Both the position numbers and the translations under genes were made by a program. From NCBI GenBank assembly GCA_025617745.1, contig CM046863.1, positions 496,001 through 560,000 of the forward strand: a stretch of DNA of 64,000 nt, given 5' to 3'. The notes beneath the pieces were generated by a model that worked only from the letters and a program-made list of their open reading frames with translations, had not been told where the DNA came from and did no database searches. Below are positions 1 to 11,118 of the stretch, one piece after another. Within the stretch, counting starts at the first letter, position 1. Every line of letters starts with the position of its first letter. Origin of the DNA: Heliocidaris erythrogramma (Eukaryota > Echinodermata > Echinoidea > Camarodonta > Echinometridae).

Positions 1-1159
1 ACTATCAACACAACAGTGTCATATGTGTCTGACAATAATAGATACAAAGTTAACAATTTCATTAAAACGTTCTTATAAACTTTATGTAAACTTTTGACTG
101 TTGTTATATATGAAAGTCTTTAGTTCTGAAATTCAGGTCACAATGATTGGTATTGTATACACTTTATTCAATGTCCAAGTGGACTAATATCAATAATTTA
201 TAGTTAATTTTTATAGATCATAAAATAGTATGAAAGGCAGTTTCTTTCCGCCAAAGACTTACTTCTCAAGTAGATCCCCGAGTTACTGAGCTACTAGCCA
301 ACTGGGTGAGAGCTAGAACCTAGCCATTCCCAATGACTAGCCGAGAAGGACCACACCAACCACCGACCATCGTGATGATAAAATACCACCACGTGCATGA
401 TCTGTTGTGGGAGGAGTGAGAGTTCAACCGATGACCTACAGCAGATGAGTATCCACCATAGGCCCCAGCGCCCGATTCACCTATGTATAACATTTTCCTT
501 TGTAAAGCAGAGAGCATGTTTTGTGTTTTCATTTTGGTTTAGAGTTTAATATCCATAGTACATAAAATTCCATGAGTAGAATTACTTTTAAAAGGACTTA
601 ACAACGAATGATATTTATGTATGCAATTTACTTTCTTTTGGATGTTTTGGACGAACTTTCTGTGTGGTAGATGGTACGGATCCCTAGCCCATCTATAATG
701 TGCCATCTTATCGGCTCTTCTGTTGGTCATAAAGGTGGAATAAAATATTTTTGAATAAAAATCGACAGTTTTGTTGGTATTTGAAAGGCTACGCGTAGAC
801 AAAATGGTAATTGAGTGATTACATAATGTTTCCCCATTACACAGGTGACATTATAACATGAGAAATTTGGATTACGTAATAAATTCTTTTGTTGTAGACT
901 ATAAAAGCCTATGCATATGATATTCTGTCCCTTGGTCAGTTCTTCAGGTCGACGATCGAGGGATCTTGATTTTCGAGGAGAGAAGAGACACCTTGTTTTT
1001 TGGAGGTCGATTTTTGGCTATTTTGAGCTAGAGCTAGAACAGACCCGACACCTGAGAATCAACCAGACGGTCGGATCGGCTGGTCGGATGAGATTAGGAG
1101 TCGGAGGGCTAGTTTTGGATCTGTCTTCTATTTTTTTTTTTTTTTTTTTTTTTTTTTTG
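1..1159. other. Non-coding stretch left of the first LINE
   Basis: I see no credible gene here; the open frames are short and lack recognisable domains. Bases 1131-1158 are a run of 28 T. The segment from about 905 to 1300 is richer in G and C than its left flank and may include the 5' leader of the LINE whose ORF1 starts at 1324, but no boundary or target-site duplication was identified. Confidence 0.5.
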
Positions 1160-4100
1160 AGAAGTGTTTCTTGTTTGGACGAGTTGTGGTTGTGGTTTGG
1201 AGGCCGGTTTGCGTTTACATAACGTCGACTGGTGGTTTTTGTGGACGGTGAAAGCCAGCTAGTTAAGTATTATTTGTATTTATTTTTGTAGTTAATATAT
1301 TTTTTAAATTGTTGTATTGGGATATGGGCCCTACGGCCACGGACTCGGAAGAGTCAAATATGTCGGATATGGAGTATATGGAAAATAGTAGGGACCGTAA
1401 AAGGAAAACTCGTACCATTTTCTCACAATTAATAAGTGATGCACAAGAGTTAGAGTCGTCTGACAATGAGGGTTTTACAAATGTCAGAAGTAAACATAGG
1501 AAAAGACGCCATGTAGGTCCTTATGAGTTAGAGACAAATCAAGGCAATAATGATGGAAGACCATCCGAACTACACAAAAACGCTCCGAATATTGTTATTA
1601 TAACGAGTGGGGATATTAACCTGGCAACGGCAAATCCTGTTATAATTTCTAAGGCTCTAAATGATATTGCACCTGATTTAATTAATAAGGTAAATAAAGT
1701 ACGGAATGGTCTTGCAGTACATTGCTTCACACCAGCATGCGCAGAAAAGCTTAAGAAAACTACGCAGCTGGGGTCATGGGTGGTTACAGCAGAGTTCCCT
1801 AAAAGTGAGACTCGATGTAAGGGTGTCATCTCTGGAGTAACACTGGATGTCTCTGAGGAAGAGTTGATTAAATACTGTAAACCTCGTGCTATAGCTGCAA
1901 AGAGGCTTAAGAGAAAAGTTCAAGGAAAGTTAGAGGATTCTCTCTCTGTATGCCTTACATTTAAAAATAAGACACTACCGACAGAAATCAATATTGGATA
2001 CGAGATTTACAGTGTAAAACCATATGTTGCTCCGGTGTTGCGCTGCTTTAAATGTCAAAGGTTGGGACATATGGCCATCGCATGTAAAGGAAGAGTAAGA
2101 TGTGTTAGATGTGGGGGGCAACACGGGTTTAATGAATGCACTAAAAAAGATGAATTAAATTGTTGTAGGTGTGGTGGTAAACATTCTGCGGCATATGAGG
2201 GTTGCCAAACTATAAAAATGGCCAAGCAGATAAATCATGTCAAAGTTAACAACAATGTTTCCTATGCTGAGGCCGTTAAAGTAGTAAAGGAATCGCATGT
2301 TTTGCCCACACCTACAGCAAGAGATTCATCCCAGGATGATTCTAACTTACATGTAGACGTAATACAAGAACAAACGGTTGCTAAGGAAATGGTCTCTAAA
2401 CCCATAATTAAAAAGATAGAACCACAATACACTGTACAGCCCGTTATTGAAATGTCTGATGCATCGACACAGACAACTGTAGATGAAGCATGCCAGACTA
2501 ATACACAGGTAGACAATACTCAAGTAGACAAACAAGATGCTATTCCTATCGGACAAAAACTTGTATATTTAATTGGAGGCATCCTTCAAATATTTGAGAA
2601 CAATAAAGGTGCAAAGGAACGTGATCATGCCCTGGAACTTCTTGTTCAGAAACATGAAAAGGCTGAACGACTGTTGAAAAACAAATATGATAGTAAATCT
2701 GAAAGAAAAATTACGGATAGGAAAAAACCGCAAAGAAATAGTCAGGTGGAAAGAAGTATGTCGAAGCCCACAACTTAAACTGTATACATATACATGTATG
2801 GATAAATTTATCAGGTGGTATGTTTCTTTTTTATTATGTTAGTTCTACTTCAGTGGAATGCCCAGTCTATTAGGGCTCATGGAGTAGAATTTAAACGAGC
2901 CATACAAGGTATGGAAAAACCACCTGATATTATTTGTGTTCAAGAGACTTGGCTTAATAATGAGCGTAATTTTAATTTAAGTGGATATAATTTTTTTCGG
3001 AAAGATAGGAAACCTACTGATAACAAAGTTAAGGGTCCTCTTGGGGGAGGGTGTGGAATATTTGTTAAAAAAGGAATGGCGGTGACAGTAATTGAAGTTG
3101 ATGTTGATATAGAGGCTCAACTCATTGAACTTCATCTGGAGAATGGTTCTCGTATGCACGTTATAAATATATATAATCCATGTCTAAATTTAAATGGAAA
3201 TAGCTTAGATCCAATCCTAAATAAAATAGAAACTAGACTGGTTATTTGTGGAGATTTCAATAGCCATAGTTCTATGTGGGGTAGCGTTACTACGGATAAG
3301 AACGGCAGAATTTTGGAGAATATTTTAGACGATTATAATTTAGTTTGCTTGAATGATGGGAATGGTACAAGAATAAGTACATCTACTGGTAAATTGTCTA
3401 ATATAGATCTCACTATTTGTTCAAATAATTTGGCAGCAAGGTCCGCATGGTATGTACTTGATAATACGTGGGGAAGTGATCACTTTCCCATTGTTACGGA
3501 GTTTGGTGTAAAAGCCTATTTTAATAAATATAAAAGGATTGCTCAATGGTCCTTAAAAAAGGTAGACTGGGAAATATTTGAAAAAAAGGTTCAGGAAAAA
3601 ATAAAAGAACCAAAGACAAATCAAAATATTGATGAAATGTATGATACGTTTATTTCACAACTCAATGAGGTTGCTAAGGAAACTATTCCAAAAACAACTT
3701 GTACTAATTTTAAGACACCTGTTTCGTGGTGGAATGAAAAATGTAAGCATGCTATTATGGACCGAAAACGTGCTCTAAATAAACTGAAGAGATCTATGTC
3801 ATCAAAAGACTTTATTGATTACAAGAAGAAAAAAGCAATTGCTCGTAGGACTATTTTGGATGCAAAAAGGGAGGATTGGAAAAAGTTTTGTGAAACAATA
3901 AATATCGGATCCTCAAGCAAACAAGTTTGGAAAAAAATCAAAAATATTTCCCGATCAAAAGTGAATACTAATATTCCTATTCTGAAAAATAACCAGAAGA
4001 TGGCTATAACTGATCTCGACAAAGCCAACATGCTTGCTGAATCATTTGCTTTTGTTAGTAGTACGAGTAATTACTGTAATACATTTAAATGTCGGAAAAA

Positions 4101-5346
4101 GATGGCGGAGGAACAATTCAATTTTATTAACGACAATGGATTAGTGTTGAATGAACCATTTAATATGCATGAAATTGAGAATGCCATTGATACAGCCAAA
4201 TGCACCACCCCTGGACTTGATAATATTAGTACATCTATGATTAAGAAATTTCCTTTACATGTTAAAAAAATTTTATTGATTATTTTCAATAATATTTGGT
4301 CTAGAGGAGAATGTCCAAGTGCTTGGAAACGAGCAATACTATGTCCATTACCAAAATCAGGAAAAGATCCATCTGATCCACTTTCATATAGGCCTATTGC
4401 ACTAACATCTGCATTGGGGAAAATAATGGAAAGAATGGTACATAAAAGGCTTATGTGGTTTTTGGAGTCGAGGCAACTATTAAATCCTATTCAAAGCGGA
4501 TTTAGGAAAGGGCGAAGAACGACTGATCATTTGATTAAGTTAGAATCATCTGTAAATAAAGGATTCGCCTCTAAAGCTTCGACTGTTGCTATTTTTTTAG
4601 ATATTCAAAAAGCTTATGATATGGTCTGGCGAAAAGGAGTGATTATTAAATTACAGAAAATAGGTATACATGGCAATGTCGTTCGTTGGATAGATAGTTT
4701 CTTGACAGATAGATTTATACAAGTGAAACTGAGGAAAAATATGTGGAAAACGGAGTCCCACAGGGTAGTGTAATAAGCCCTCTTTTGTTTAATATCGCGG
4801 TGTCAGATCTTCCTAATGAAGTGAAGGATGTACATATATCTCAATTTGCAGATGACATTGCATTATGGAAGACTCATAGAAATATTAAATTTGCGACAAA
4901 AAAGATCCAAGAAAATTTGGACAAAGTAATGAACTGGTGCGATCAGTGGGGATTTACTTTATCAGCTATAAAAACAGTTGGTATGTTATTTACAAGGAAA
5001 CTATTAGTCCCTAATATTGATCTTAAAATCAAGGGAGTTACAGTCATATTTAAAAATGAAGCCAAATTTTTGGGTTTAATATTTGACCCCAGGATGACTT
5101 GGAAAAAGCATATTGACTATATCGTAAGTAAATGTAAAAATCGTGTTAATTTGCTTAGATGTATAGCTGGTACCTCATGGGGTGCTGATGGGTTATCAAT
5201 GCTAAGAATTTATAAGGCACTGATAAGACCCCTTTTGGAATATGGATGTGAAGCATTCGACTCTGCCAGTAACTCGCTTAAAGCTCAATTTGATAAAATT
5301 CAATATAGGTCACTGAAAATATGTACGGGGGCAGTTAGAGGAACTT
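1160..5346 (+). mobile_element. Non-LTR retrotransposon (LINE, Jockey/I-like), nearly full length, 3' end lost
   Basis: A two-ORF LINE: a gag-like ORF1 with three zinc knuckles, then an ORF2 with APE-type endonuclease and reverse transcriptase. ORF2 begins 57 bases after the ORF1 stop. ORF2 carries a frameshift near 4745 inside the RT domain and its reading ends at 5348, in the region that normally continues to the C-terminal domain. LINEs usually lose their 5' ends, so loss of the 3' end with the 5' ORF kept points to a later deletion or insertion rather than incomplete reverse transcription. The left boundary is a guess. The family resembles I/Jockey-type elements; clade placement would need a tree. 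Confidence 0.85.
1324..2778 (+). CDS. LINE ORF1 protein (gag-like, three CCHC zinc knuckles)
   Basis: Nucleic-acid-binding protein of a LINE, expected to package the element RNA. The frame is open from 1309, but the first ATG is at 1324, giving 484 residues. The N-terminal part is acidic, then basic (runs such as KHRKRR). The middle third looks like the degenerate RRM-like region common in such proteins. Three zinc knuckles follow at about residues 241-296: C-x2-C-x4-H-x4-C (starting CFKC), C-x2-C-x3-H-x4-C (CVRC) and C-x2-C-x3-H-x6-C (CCRC). The tail is charged and may form a coiled coil (EKAERLLKNK). The frame is intact, so this copy is fairly young. It is not a host gene: ORF2 of the same element follows. 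Confidence 0.88.
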   Translation: MGPTATDSEESNMSDMEYMENSRDRKRKTRTIFSQLISDAQELESSDNEGFTNVRSKHRKRRHVGPYELETNQGNNDGRPSELHKNAPNIVIITSGDINLATANPVIISKALNDIAPDLINKVNKVRNGLAVHCFTPACAEKLKKTTQLGSWVVTAEFPKSETRCKGVISGVTLDVSEEELIKYCKPRAIAAKRLKRKVQGKLEDSLSVCLTFKNKTLPTEINIGYEIYSVKPYVAPVLRCFKCQRLGHMAIACKGRVRCVRCGGQHGFNECTKKDELNCCRCGGKHSAAYEGCQTIKMAKQINHVKVNNNVSYAEAVKVVKESHVLPTPTARDSSQDDSNLHVDVIQEQTVAKEMVSKPIIKKIEPQYTVQPVIEMSDASTQTTVDEACQTNTQVDNTQVDKQDAIPIGQKLVYLIGGILQIFENNKGAKERDHALELLVQKHEKAERLLKNKYDSKSERKITDRKKPQRNSQVERSMSKPTT

Positions 5347-5348
5347 AA
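2836..5348 (+). pseudogene. LINE ORF2: AP-type endonuclease and reverse transcriptase, frameshifted
   Basis: Polyprotein that nicks target DNA and reverse-transcribes the element RNA. The frame is open from 2815; the first ATG is 2836. Endonuclease motifs in order: QWNAQS, VQETW, GGGCGIFV, GDFNSH and SDHFPI (about residue 215). RT motifs: PLPKSGKD and YRPIALTS (about residue 503 on), FLDIQKAYD with the first catalytic Asp (about 588), then, in another frame after about 4745, NGVPQGSV and the catalytic FADD box near 4846. The first frame stops at 4773; the second runs 4743-5348. One base lost around 4743-4750 explains the shift. The reading ends where thumb and C-terminal domains should continue; no RNase H or terminal zinc motif is present. 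Not functional as it stands. Confidence 0.88.
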
Positions 5349-6179
5349 CTTAACCCGCCACGGGTGGGGAAGGGCTCTTAGGGTGGTGGGAGGCACTTCT
5401 TGAGGGCTGACGTCCCGTCCACATTTCATAAATTCATTTTTAAACATTGAATTTCCGCAGGGAGTAGGCCTAATAATTCCACTAACCCATGAAGCGGGTT
5501 TGTAGCTTCAGGCCCAGCCAACCCATATACTTTCCCTGTGAAGGGGAGCTATGCCAAAGAACAGCATGGCCATATATCCGCATGGCTTCAGTGTACAGTA
5601 TAGTATTATACACACGTGTTAGATCGTTCGCACGTACGTGTACAGGTCATCATACAGGTATAGAGTTACATCATTTGAAGCTTCATGGTCACACACACAG
5701 TTTAGTGTGTATGTTTCACGACGTTCGCTACCGGTAATTTGACACTTTATCAGAAAAACATTCCTTCGAAAATATTTCCAAAATGATTATGAATACTATA
5801 ATGATATTAATCCCTTCTCCCCTCGCCCTGGAATGGAATGTGGGAAGCTGGAGGGGGGGGGGGGGGGGTAGTTGGGGGAAGTCAATCCGTCGGTCCTCCC
5901 AAGACCCATATAAGGGGGCCATAATCCCCTGAAAATAAAATGACAAATTCATTTTTTCTCATTATTGCATCCTTTACAGGGGACTTATTATGGATGTTAC
6001 TCTGAGTATTAATAAACCACAGAAACATGGCAAGATCAAATCGCTCCCTCTAGGTCTATGCATGGATATTCTACTCGAACATTATTATATCCATATCATC
6101 AATTTTCATCAAGATTAAAAGGAATTTTCTTCAGAACTCATGCAAGCTTTGGATAAATAAGACATATTCACATGATCAG

Positions 6180-6440
6180 GGGTGGATCCAGAATTTAGTA
6201 TAAGGCGGGGAAAACAAGTGCAGGTTTGTCAACTGTTGGAAAAGGCAGACCGGGGGGGGGGGGGTGGCGAGAATTTTTTTTTCGTCAGACCTAGAAAATT
6301 CGCTCAGCAGGGGGTGGTTATGGGGGTCCCTCCATAATTCTCTGACAAGCAAAAAAAAAGAAGGTTTCATTCTAAAAGGGGGCGGGGGCACAATCAACAA
6401 AAGGGCGGATCGTCTAATACAAATATACGGTACGGTGATT
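6180..6440 (-). repeat. Dispersed G-tract repeat, copy 1 (minus)
   Basis: Shares the words CTTGTCAG-GAATTATGGAGGGA, a purine- or pyrimidine-rich run before them and poly(G)/(C) tracts with copies at 14925-15150 and 52730-52975. On this copy the order is reversed, so it lies on the minus strand. It has no coding capacity beyond low-complexity frames. Confidence 0.6.
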
Positions 6441-6490
6441 AATCATAAACACAGCTAGCGCCCGTGGATGTCCACGGGCTGCTTCTGCTA

Positions 6491-6491
<1 letters not shown>

Positions 6492-6523
<32 letters not shown>
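6492..6523. repeat. (TA)16 microsatellite
   Basis: Uninterrupted TA dinucleotide run directly after a short hairpin-forming sequence. Confidence 0.95.
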
Positions 6524-6526
<3 letters not shown>

Positions 6527-7112
6527 GAAGAAATTTCCCAAGAGCAAAACACTGGCGGTCACTCATAGTTGTGGAATGGAATACAGCGAAAGAAATGGAC
6601 TATGAAATGGCCGTAGCTTCTATACTTCTCTTTTATTCAATCAAGCTTTCGATCTAAAGATCTTCATCAGGACGACTGTGTAAACAAAATACATAAGTAC
6701 AATATGATGGCTGAAATAAAAAATATATAAAATAAAGTAAAGTTTAACTCTTGATTACTTATAATTTGGTTATCATTAATGTTAAAATTAAATCGTGATG
6801 AACTACTTCTCGTTCTCTACTGCTAAACACATTATTCTAGTAAAACTGCTACTACCCGGCACGTATCTGATCTTTGTTCCAAATATATCTTTATAATAAC
6901 TATCAGCACCATAATTGCTTATTACATATTTAAAATCAGCATAAAAGTGTGACAACAATTCATTTATATATGTGTATGTGTTCAAACTGAGAGTATAGAG
7001 TAATTAATAAGTAATTAATAATGTATATATATATATATATATACATTGTTTTACTTAAAATGAAATTCCAGCTTTTCAAAAATGAACAAAAAGTTTAATC
7101 TCTTTAAGATAT

Positions 7113-7433
7113 TGTAGCCAAACCGCCCTTCTTCCCTATATAGCCCGGAGGTTTGTTGGACTGAAATATACAGTCAGTTGATGTAGATTATTCTTCCAAG
7201 AATTCTTGATTGTTAAAAATGACCACTTTATGTTCACTGCATAAATTATTTTCCTGGGTTGCTAAAACACATGATGACCATGCCTCTCTCTCACAATACC
7301 GCATTACCATGCCTAAATCTCTCTCAGCACCGCACGACCATATCAAGCTTCGTCTTTCTCTCAGCACCGCACGACCATGCCAACAGCTTTCTCAGTTCAG
7401 GATGACCGCATGACCATGCCAACTGCTTTCTCA
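7113..7433 (-). repeat. 3' LTR of gypsy element, distal part
   Basis: Matches 13045 to about 13375 in the same orientation, from the terminal TGTAGCC (ACA end of the LTR on minus) to CTTTCTCA, where similarity stops abruptly and pol sequence begins. The segment contains repeated words of the type CCGCACGACCATG. The missing proximal part of this LTR is at 10153-10309 in opposite orientation. Confidence 0.88.
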
Positions 7434-8423
7434 GGACTACTAGAAGGACCGCAAGATGGTGCATAAATATCGGGCAAAGGCTTGATTGTTGCTCGAGCTG
7501 TCGTGAGTGCAGATGCAGAGGTCCGACCTGTACGAATTCTGAACACTACAGAACAGAATAGAGTCGTCAAGAAGGGCACATTTGTAGCTAGTCTGTCAGC
7601 ACTGAAGGAAAAAGAAATCACGCGGAAGCAGAAGTCCATGAGAAAAGTCCCTCCACCGGCGTTCCAGGGCACCTACATGACCTCTTGACCAGAACTACAC
7701 AAAATGTTCCAGGAGAGTATCACGGAGCGGCAGCCAAATTATTAGAAGACTTCAGTGATGTATTTTCTACAGGTCCGCTCGACATTGGCAGAACCAACTG
7801 TTTCATGGGTTTCATGGGCCTAGCATCCTACTATCGGCGGTATGTCAAAGGATTTTCGGAGATTGCCAGACCTCTGCATCTGCTGATGGAAAAGAACAGA
7901 CGGTTTGAATGGACCGGTGAATGTCAGTCCGCTTTCGAACAACTCAAGGAACGTCTAACAACCTCACAAATTTTGGCATATCCAGAGCCAGATTGACAGA
8001 TGGTTTTAGACACCGACGCTAGTAACTTCGCAGTAGTAACTTCGCAGTTCTCTTCCAGATCCAGGATGGTCCAGAAAAGGACATCGCCTACGCAAGCAAA
8101 ACTCTCAAGAAGGCGGAAAGAAATTACTGTGTCACAAGGAAAGAACTACTAGCCATCGTCACTTCCTCAATCATTTCCGCCAGTACTTGTACGGCCATCA
8201 TATCAAGGTGAGAACTGACCACGGATCCATTAGGTGGTTGGCTAATTTCAAGGAACCCGATGGACAACTAGCCCGATGGCTGGAGATAATTTCAGAGTAT
8301 GACATGGATATCGTGCATCGACCTGGAAGGAACCATACCAATGCTGACAGCATGTCCCGACGACCATGCAAGCAGTGTGGACGTGAAGATGATGACCCAG
8401 AATCAGAACAAGAACAAGTGTGA
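7434..8423 (+). pseudogene. Gypsy pol fragment: RT remnant and RNase H
   Basis: The first frame gives the pre-RT linker (GLIVARAVVSADAEV). After an in-frame stop, 7685-7996 starts with a pre-RT segment (EDFSDVF) and jumps from DIGRTN directly to FMGLASYYRRYVKGFSEIA, the RT thumb/connection. The palm with the catalytic aspartates is therefore deleted, about 180 codons by comparison with normal Ty3/gypsy RTs. RNase H follows from about 7998 (LDTDAS) with broken frames; its C-terminal part, 8187-8423, is clean (TDHGSIRWL, HRPGRNHTNADSMSRRP). Present orientation is plus because of the inversion. No active enzyme is possible. Confidence 0.88.
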
Positions 8424-8590
8424 TTATTGTCGGTGGATACTAAACAAGAGAAGGAGGAACTGCGCAATCTACAGAGAAATGATGAGGACGTGAACCCAGT
8501 ACTACAGGCGAAACAAGTTGGAAAAAACCCACAGATGAGCAGACATCTGCCTGGTCACAAAATGCTAAACGTCTCTTAGAGTTCTGGGAT

Positions 8591-9265
8591 GTGCTGGAAG
8601 TGAAGAGTGAAATTCTCTACCGAAGGTGGGAATCAAATGACGGGAAAACCATACGATGGCAGCTGATCTTGCCTCGAACCATGGTACAAGAAGTAGTGAA
8701 GGAAATGCATTCAGCAACTGTCGCTGGTCATTTTGGCATTAGAAAGTGCCTTGATAGAGCCCGACTGAAGTATTTCTGGGTAGGAATGACAGCAGATTTC
8801 CGTTCTGCAATACGACAGTGTGACGCATGCGCAAGAAGGAAGACCAGTGGACGGCACACTAGAGCACCGTTACAACAACGGAACTTCGAGTCGGACGTCT
8901 TTAAAGAGGTTTGCCGTTTGATGGGTGTAAAGAAGACAAGGACAACGTCTTACAACCCGAAGTCCGATGGGCTTGTTGAAAGATTTAATCGGACTCTCCT
9001 CAACACCGTAGCATCCATGATGGATCCACAATCACACCAAAGAGACTGGGATCAGTACATTCCATTTGCGACAGCAGCATACCGAAGCAGTCCTCAAGAA
9101 TCCACCGGAGAAACTCCGAACATGCTCATGCTAGGGAGAGAGGTAACATTGCCCGTGGATCTGGTAATGCCACCTACTCCTGATGACGAAAATGTAGACA
9201 CGGATTATGCCTCTTATAATCTTGAAACTCTCTGCGGTCACGTTTCGCCTTCAGCAGTCTCCTAG
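8591..9265 (+). pseudogene. Gypsy integrase with deleted catalytic core
   Basis: The N-terminal HHCC zinc domain is complete (HSATVAGHFGIRKC...CDACARRK, about residues 40-80 of the frame). It is followed after about 20 residues by NFESDVFKEVCRLMGVKKTR, which in normal integrases comes just after the second catalytic Asp. Both catalytic Asp residues are thus missing while the Glu region (SDGLVERFNRTL) remains. The C-terminal part shows the usual TAYRSSPQESTGETP and LMLGRE motifs. The frame itself is open for 225 codons, so the deletion was in frame. Confidence 0.9.
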
Positions 9266-9418
9266 ATCCCTACCACTTGTTGTCCATGCTGATCGCATGA
9301 AGAAGTACCAGGGAGTTGAACTACAAACCTGGCAATTCAGACGGCCAGAATCAACTACAGCACCTAACACAGAATAATTCTTTGGCCAGAAAGAAAAAGA
9401 AATATATTCCGCTTTGAC

Positions 9419-9550
9419 CATGCACTCTGTTGTATATTCGTGTGATGAATGATGAGGAAAATTAAAAAGATTACTTTCTTTTCTTTCATGCACTCTGTTG
9501 TATATTCGTGTGATGAATGACGAGGAAAATTAAAAAGAAATTACTTTCTT
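9419..9550 (+). repeat. Tandem duplication (about 65 bp x2) after integrase
   Basis: Two adjacent near-identical units, each starting CATGCACTCTGTTGTATATT and ending in ATTACTTTCTTTT, separated by a few bases, in the non-coding stretch between integrase and the zinc-finger ORF. Confidence 0.9.
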
Positions 9551-9644
9551 TTTTATCGTCTTCTTAACTAGTGATTGATTTCAAATTGTGAGCTCTGAAC
9601 TACCAAATATTTTGTGTTCCTTTCAAATTTCACAATCCAGGATC

Positions 9645-10083
9645 ATGGTGAGCAACGATGAGATAAGCATCTGCAGCAAGATGTCCAACAATGAGTTAAC
9701 TTGCGGGGAGTGCAACAAGACATTTGAGAAACTACCACAGTTAAATAGCCACCACAGAGAAACACATGTGAAGAGATTCAGATGCACTAAATGCGACTAC
9801 CGATGCGGGCGAAAAGGTGACATGGACAGACATGAAGCGACACATGCAGAACCGGTACCCATCAGGAAGCACGGAAAGACACCAATATACACCCCCACAA
9901 GCTAGGTCCCAGTCGGATAGATCACCAGACAGGAGACGTCGCTCGAGGTCCCCTAGGAGCAAGGAAAGATCTCCTCAAACATCGACAAGTTCGCCGCGGA
10001 GTTCGGAAAGGTCTCCACGTACGTCCCATAGGTCATCGCAGAATGGATCACCGAGAACTCCAGAACTTTGGGCTGATACATAA
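9645..10083 (+). pseudogene. Accessory ORF of the gypsy element: two C2H2 zinc fingers plus Arg/Ser-rich tail
   Basis: The first ATG is 9645; the same frame is open without ATG from 9588, and a pyrimidine-rich tract ending in AG at 9640 could be a splice acceptor, as used by some third ORFs of LTR elements. Residues about 15-65 hold two C2H2 fingers: C-x2-C with paired H (CGECNKTF...HRETH) and CTKCDYRC...HEATH. This frame stops at 9905. An overlapping frame, open to 10083, encodes an SR-like tail rich in RS/SP dipeptides (RRRRSRSPRSKERSP). A one-base loss in the run of C near 9893 would explain the split. It sits where env or a third ORF would be, between integrase and the 3' LTR. The function is unknown; nucleic-acid binding is inferred. 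Confidence 0.7.
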
Positions 10084-10152
10084 TACCATTTGTGCCAGAA
10101 GACCTAACAATGCAATGAATAAGTAAAGTTCTTCGGAAACTTAGTTCAAATT

Positions 10153-10309
10153 TGTTGCCTGTTTTATTCGCTTCTTGTGACGAGAAGAAGGAAAGAGATG
10201 CATGGATGTGCAGTAGAAGTACTGGAGAGCGAGAGGAAATAAAAACCACATGCATGGTCTCCGCACACTAATGTCAGAAAACCATACGTGGTCGTGCGGT
10301 CCTCCTGAA
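10153..10309 (+). repeat. 3' LTR of gypsy element, proximal part (displaced by the inversion)
   Basis: Starts TGTTGCCTGTTTTATTCG and matches the reverse complement of about 13370-13569, breaking off at CCTCCTGAA. It has one copy of a unit of about 45 bp (GGTTTTCTGACAT region) where the other LTR has two, which accounts for the length difference (157 + 321 versus 525 bp). Confidence 0.88.
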
Positions 10310-10832
10310 CTATTCCACTCAGATGTTGCGTGCTCTTGACTTCGCCAGGTAGAATTACTTCACAGCCAGCCGGGATAGTACTTGTTTGTTGTGCAACTAT
10401 TCTGCAGCAGAATGATCTAGTCTAGTCCCAAAATGCCTTGATTCTTCAATGCAGCTACTTATGACTTCAGAGGCCGCAACCATGCCTCCAATCTGTATGA
10501 CGACAGACGCCCTCCCCATGGTTCCGAGAGGTACCCATCGGCGTGGTACACCATATCTGCATTCTTGCCTCTGTAATTCTGCCATATACCTCCTCAGATA
10601 TCAAGGTGTGGAAAGAACCAGTATCGAGCAAAAATGTCACTGAATGTCCATTAATTCTCGCATCGATGAACAAACCCTGTCTCTGTGCGTCTTTAGATGA
10701 ACCAACTCTAGCTTGGCCCACTTCCGGACGATTCTCTCCAGAATTTCCGTTATCTGGTCTTGATTGCTCTCTGGTAGTTTGCATTGGGTTATTCTCCGGA
10801 CTGGATTGACCGAAAATTGACAGAACTCTCCA
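10310..10832 (-). pseudogene. Gypsy zinc-knuckle remnant, aspartic protease and linker
   Basis: Minus-strand continuation of gag-pol after the nested transposon. The first codons (CGEFCQFSVNP) are the second half of a gag zinc knuckle whose first Cys pair partner lies on the other side of the insertion. About 55 residues later comes the protease: GLFIDARINGHSVTFLLDTGS with the catalytic DTG at 10625-10617. The downstream flap region is frameshifted (the frame ends at 10467). The linker with IPAGCEVILPGEVKS is legible to 10310, where the inversion junction cuts it; its continuation is at 7434. Confidence 0.85.
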
Positions 10833-11118
10833 CAATAGGGCGGTTTACTTACTATATGCACAGACTTTTAATCTTGCACATGGCCACAACCTCGGGCGAA
10901 GGAACTGTCGACGTCGACTGCTGGGGGCTGCTCTATTAGTCCCATCTATAGATTTACGCGTAGAGTACCGATAGAGTGCGTCGCATCACAGCTTATCTCA
11001 TCAATACTTGAAAGAAAATCAATTCTCCATCACATCGCGCACCGTAGATCTAAATCAAGGTTTAATTTCACATGAGAGAGTACGCCAAAAGAGGATTTTT
11101 CTCCACAGTTTCCGCAAA

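Larger units (their letters stand above)
5349..7112. other. Repeat-rich non-coding stretch between LINE and gypsy element
   Basis: No gene seen. It contains a poly(G) tract at 5852-5868, a copy of the G-tract repeat family (6180-6440), a short hairpin at 6460-6479 (CCCGTGGA / TCCACGGG), and TA microsatellites at 6492-6523 and 7024-7043. The segment 5880-5930 resembles 47960-48030 (shared words around AGGACCGACG), so it is another dispersed repeat. The segment 6525-6730 could be the tail of a retroelement, but I could not support a class. Confidence 0.5.
7434..10309. other. Inverted internal segment of the gypsy element
   Basis: At 7434 the frame reads G-L-L-E-G-P, the expected continuation of the protease-RT linker. 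The matching upstream half (...PGEVKS...) ends on the minus strand at 10310. Joining minus-10310 to plus-7434 keeps the frame. At the other edge, 10309 (LTR start portion) joined to 7433 rebuilds the LTR as seen in the intact copy at 13045-13569. The only overlap I see at the junctions is a single shared base. Either a real inversion or an assembly error would give this picture. Confidence 0.82.

Noticed and set aside
6525-6730. Possible Penelope-like retroelement tail (GCTTTCGATCTAAAGATCTT)
   Set aside because: Only a vague resemblance to tails I remember; no reverse transcriptase or GIY-YIG coding nearby to support it.
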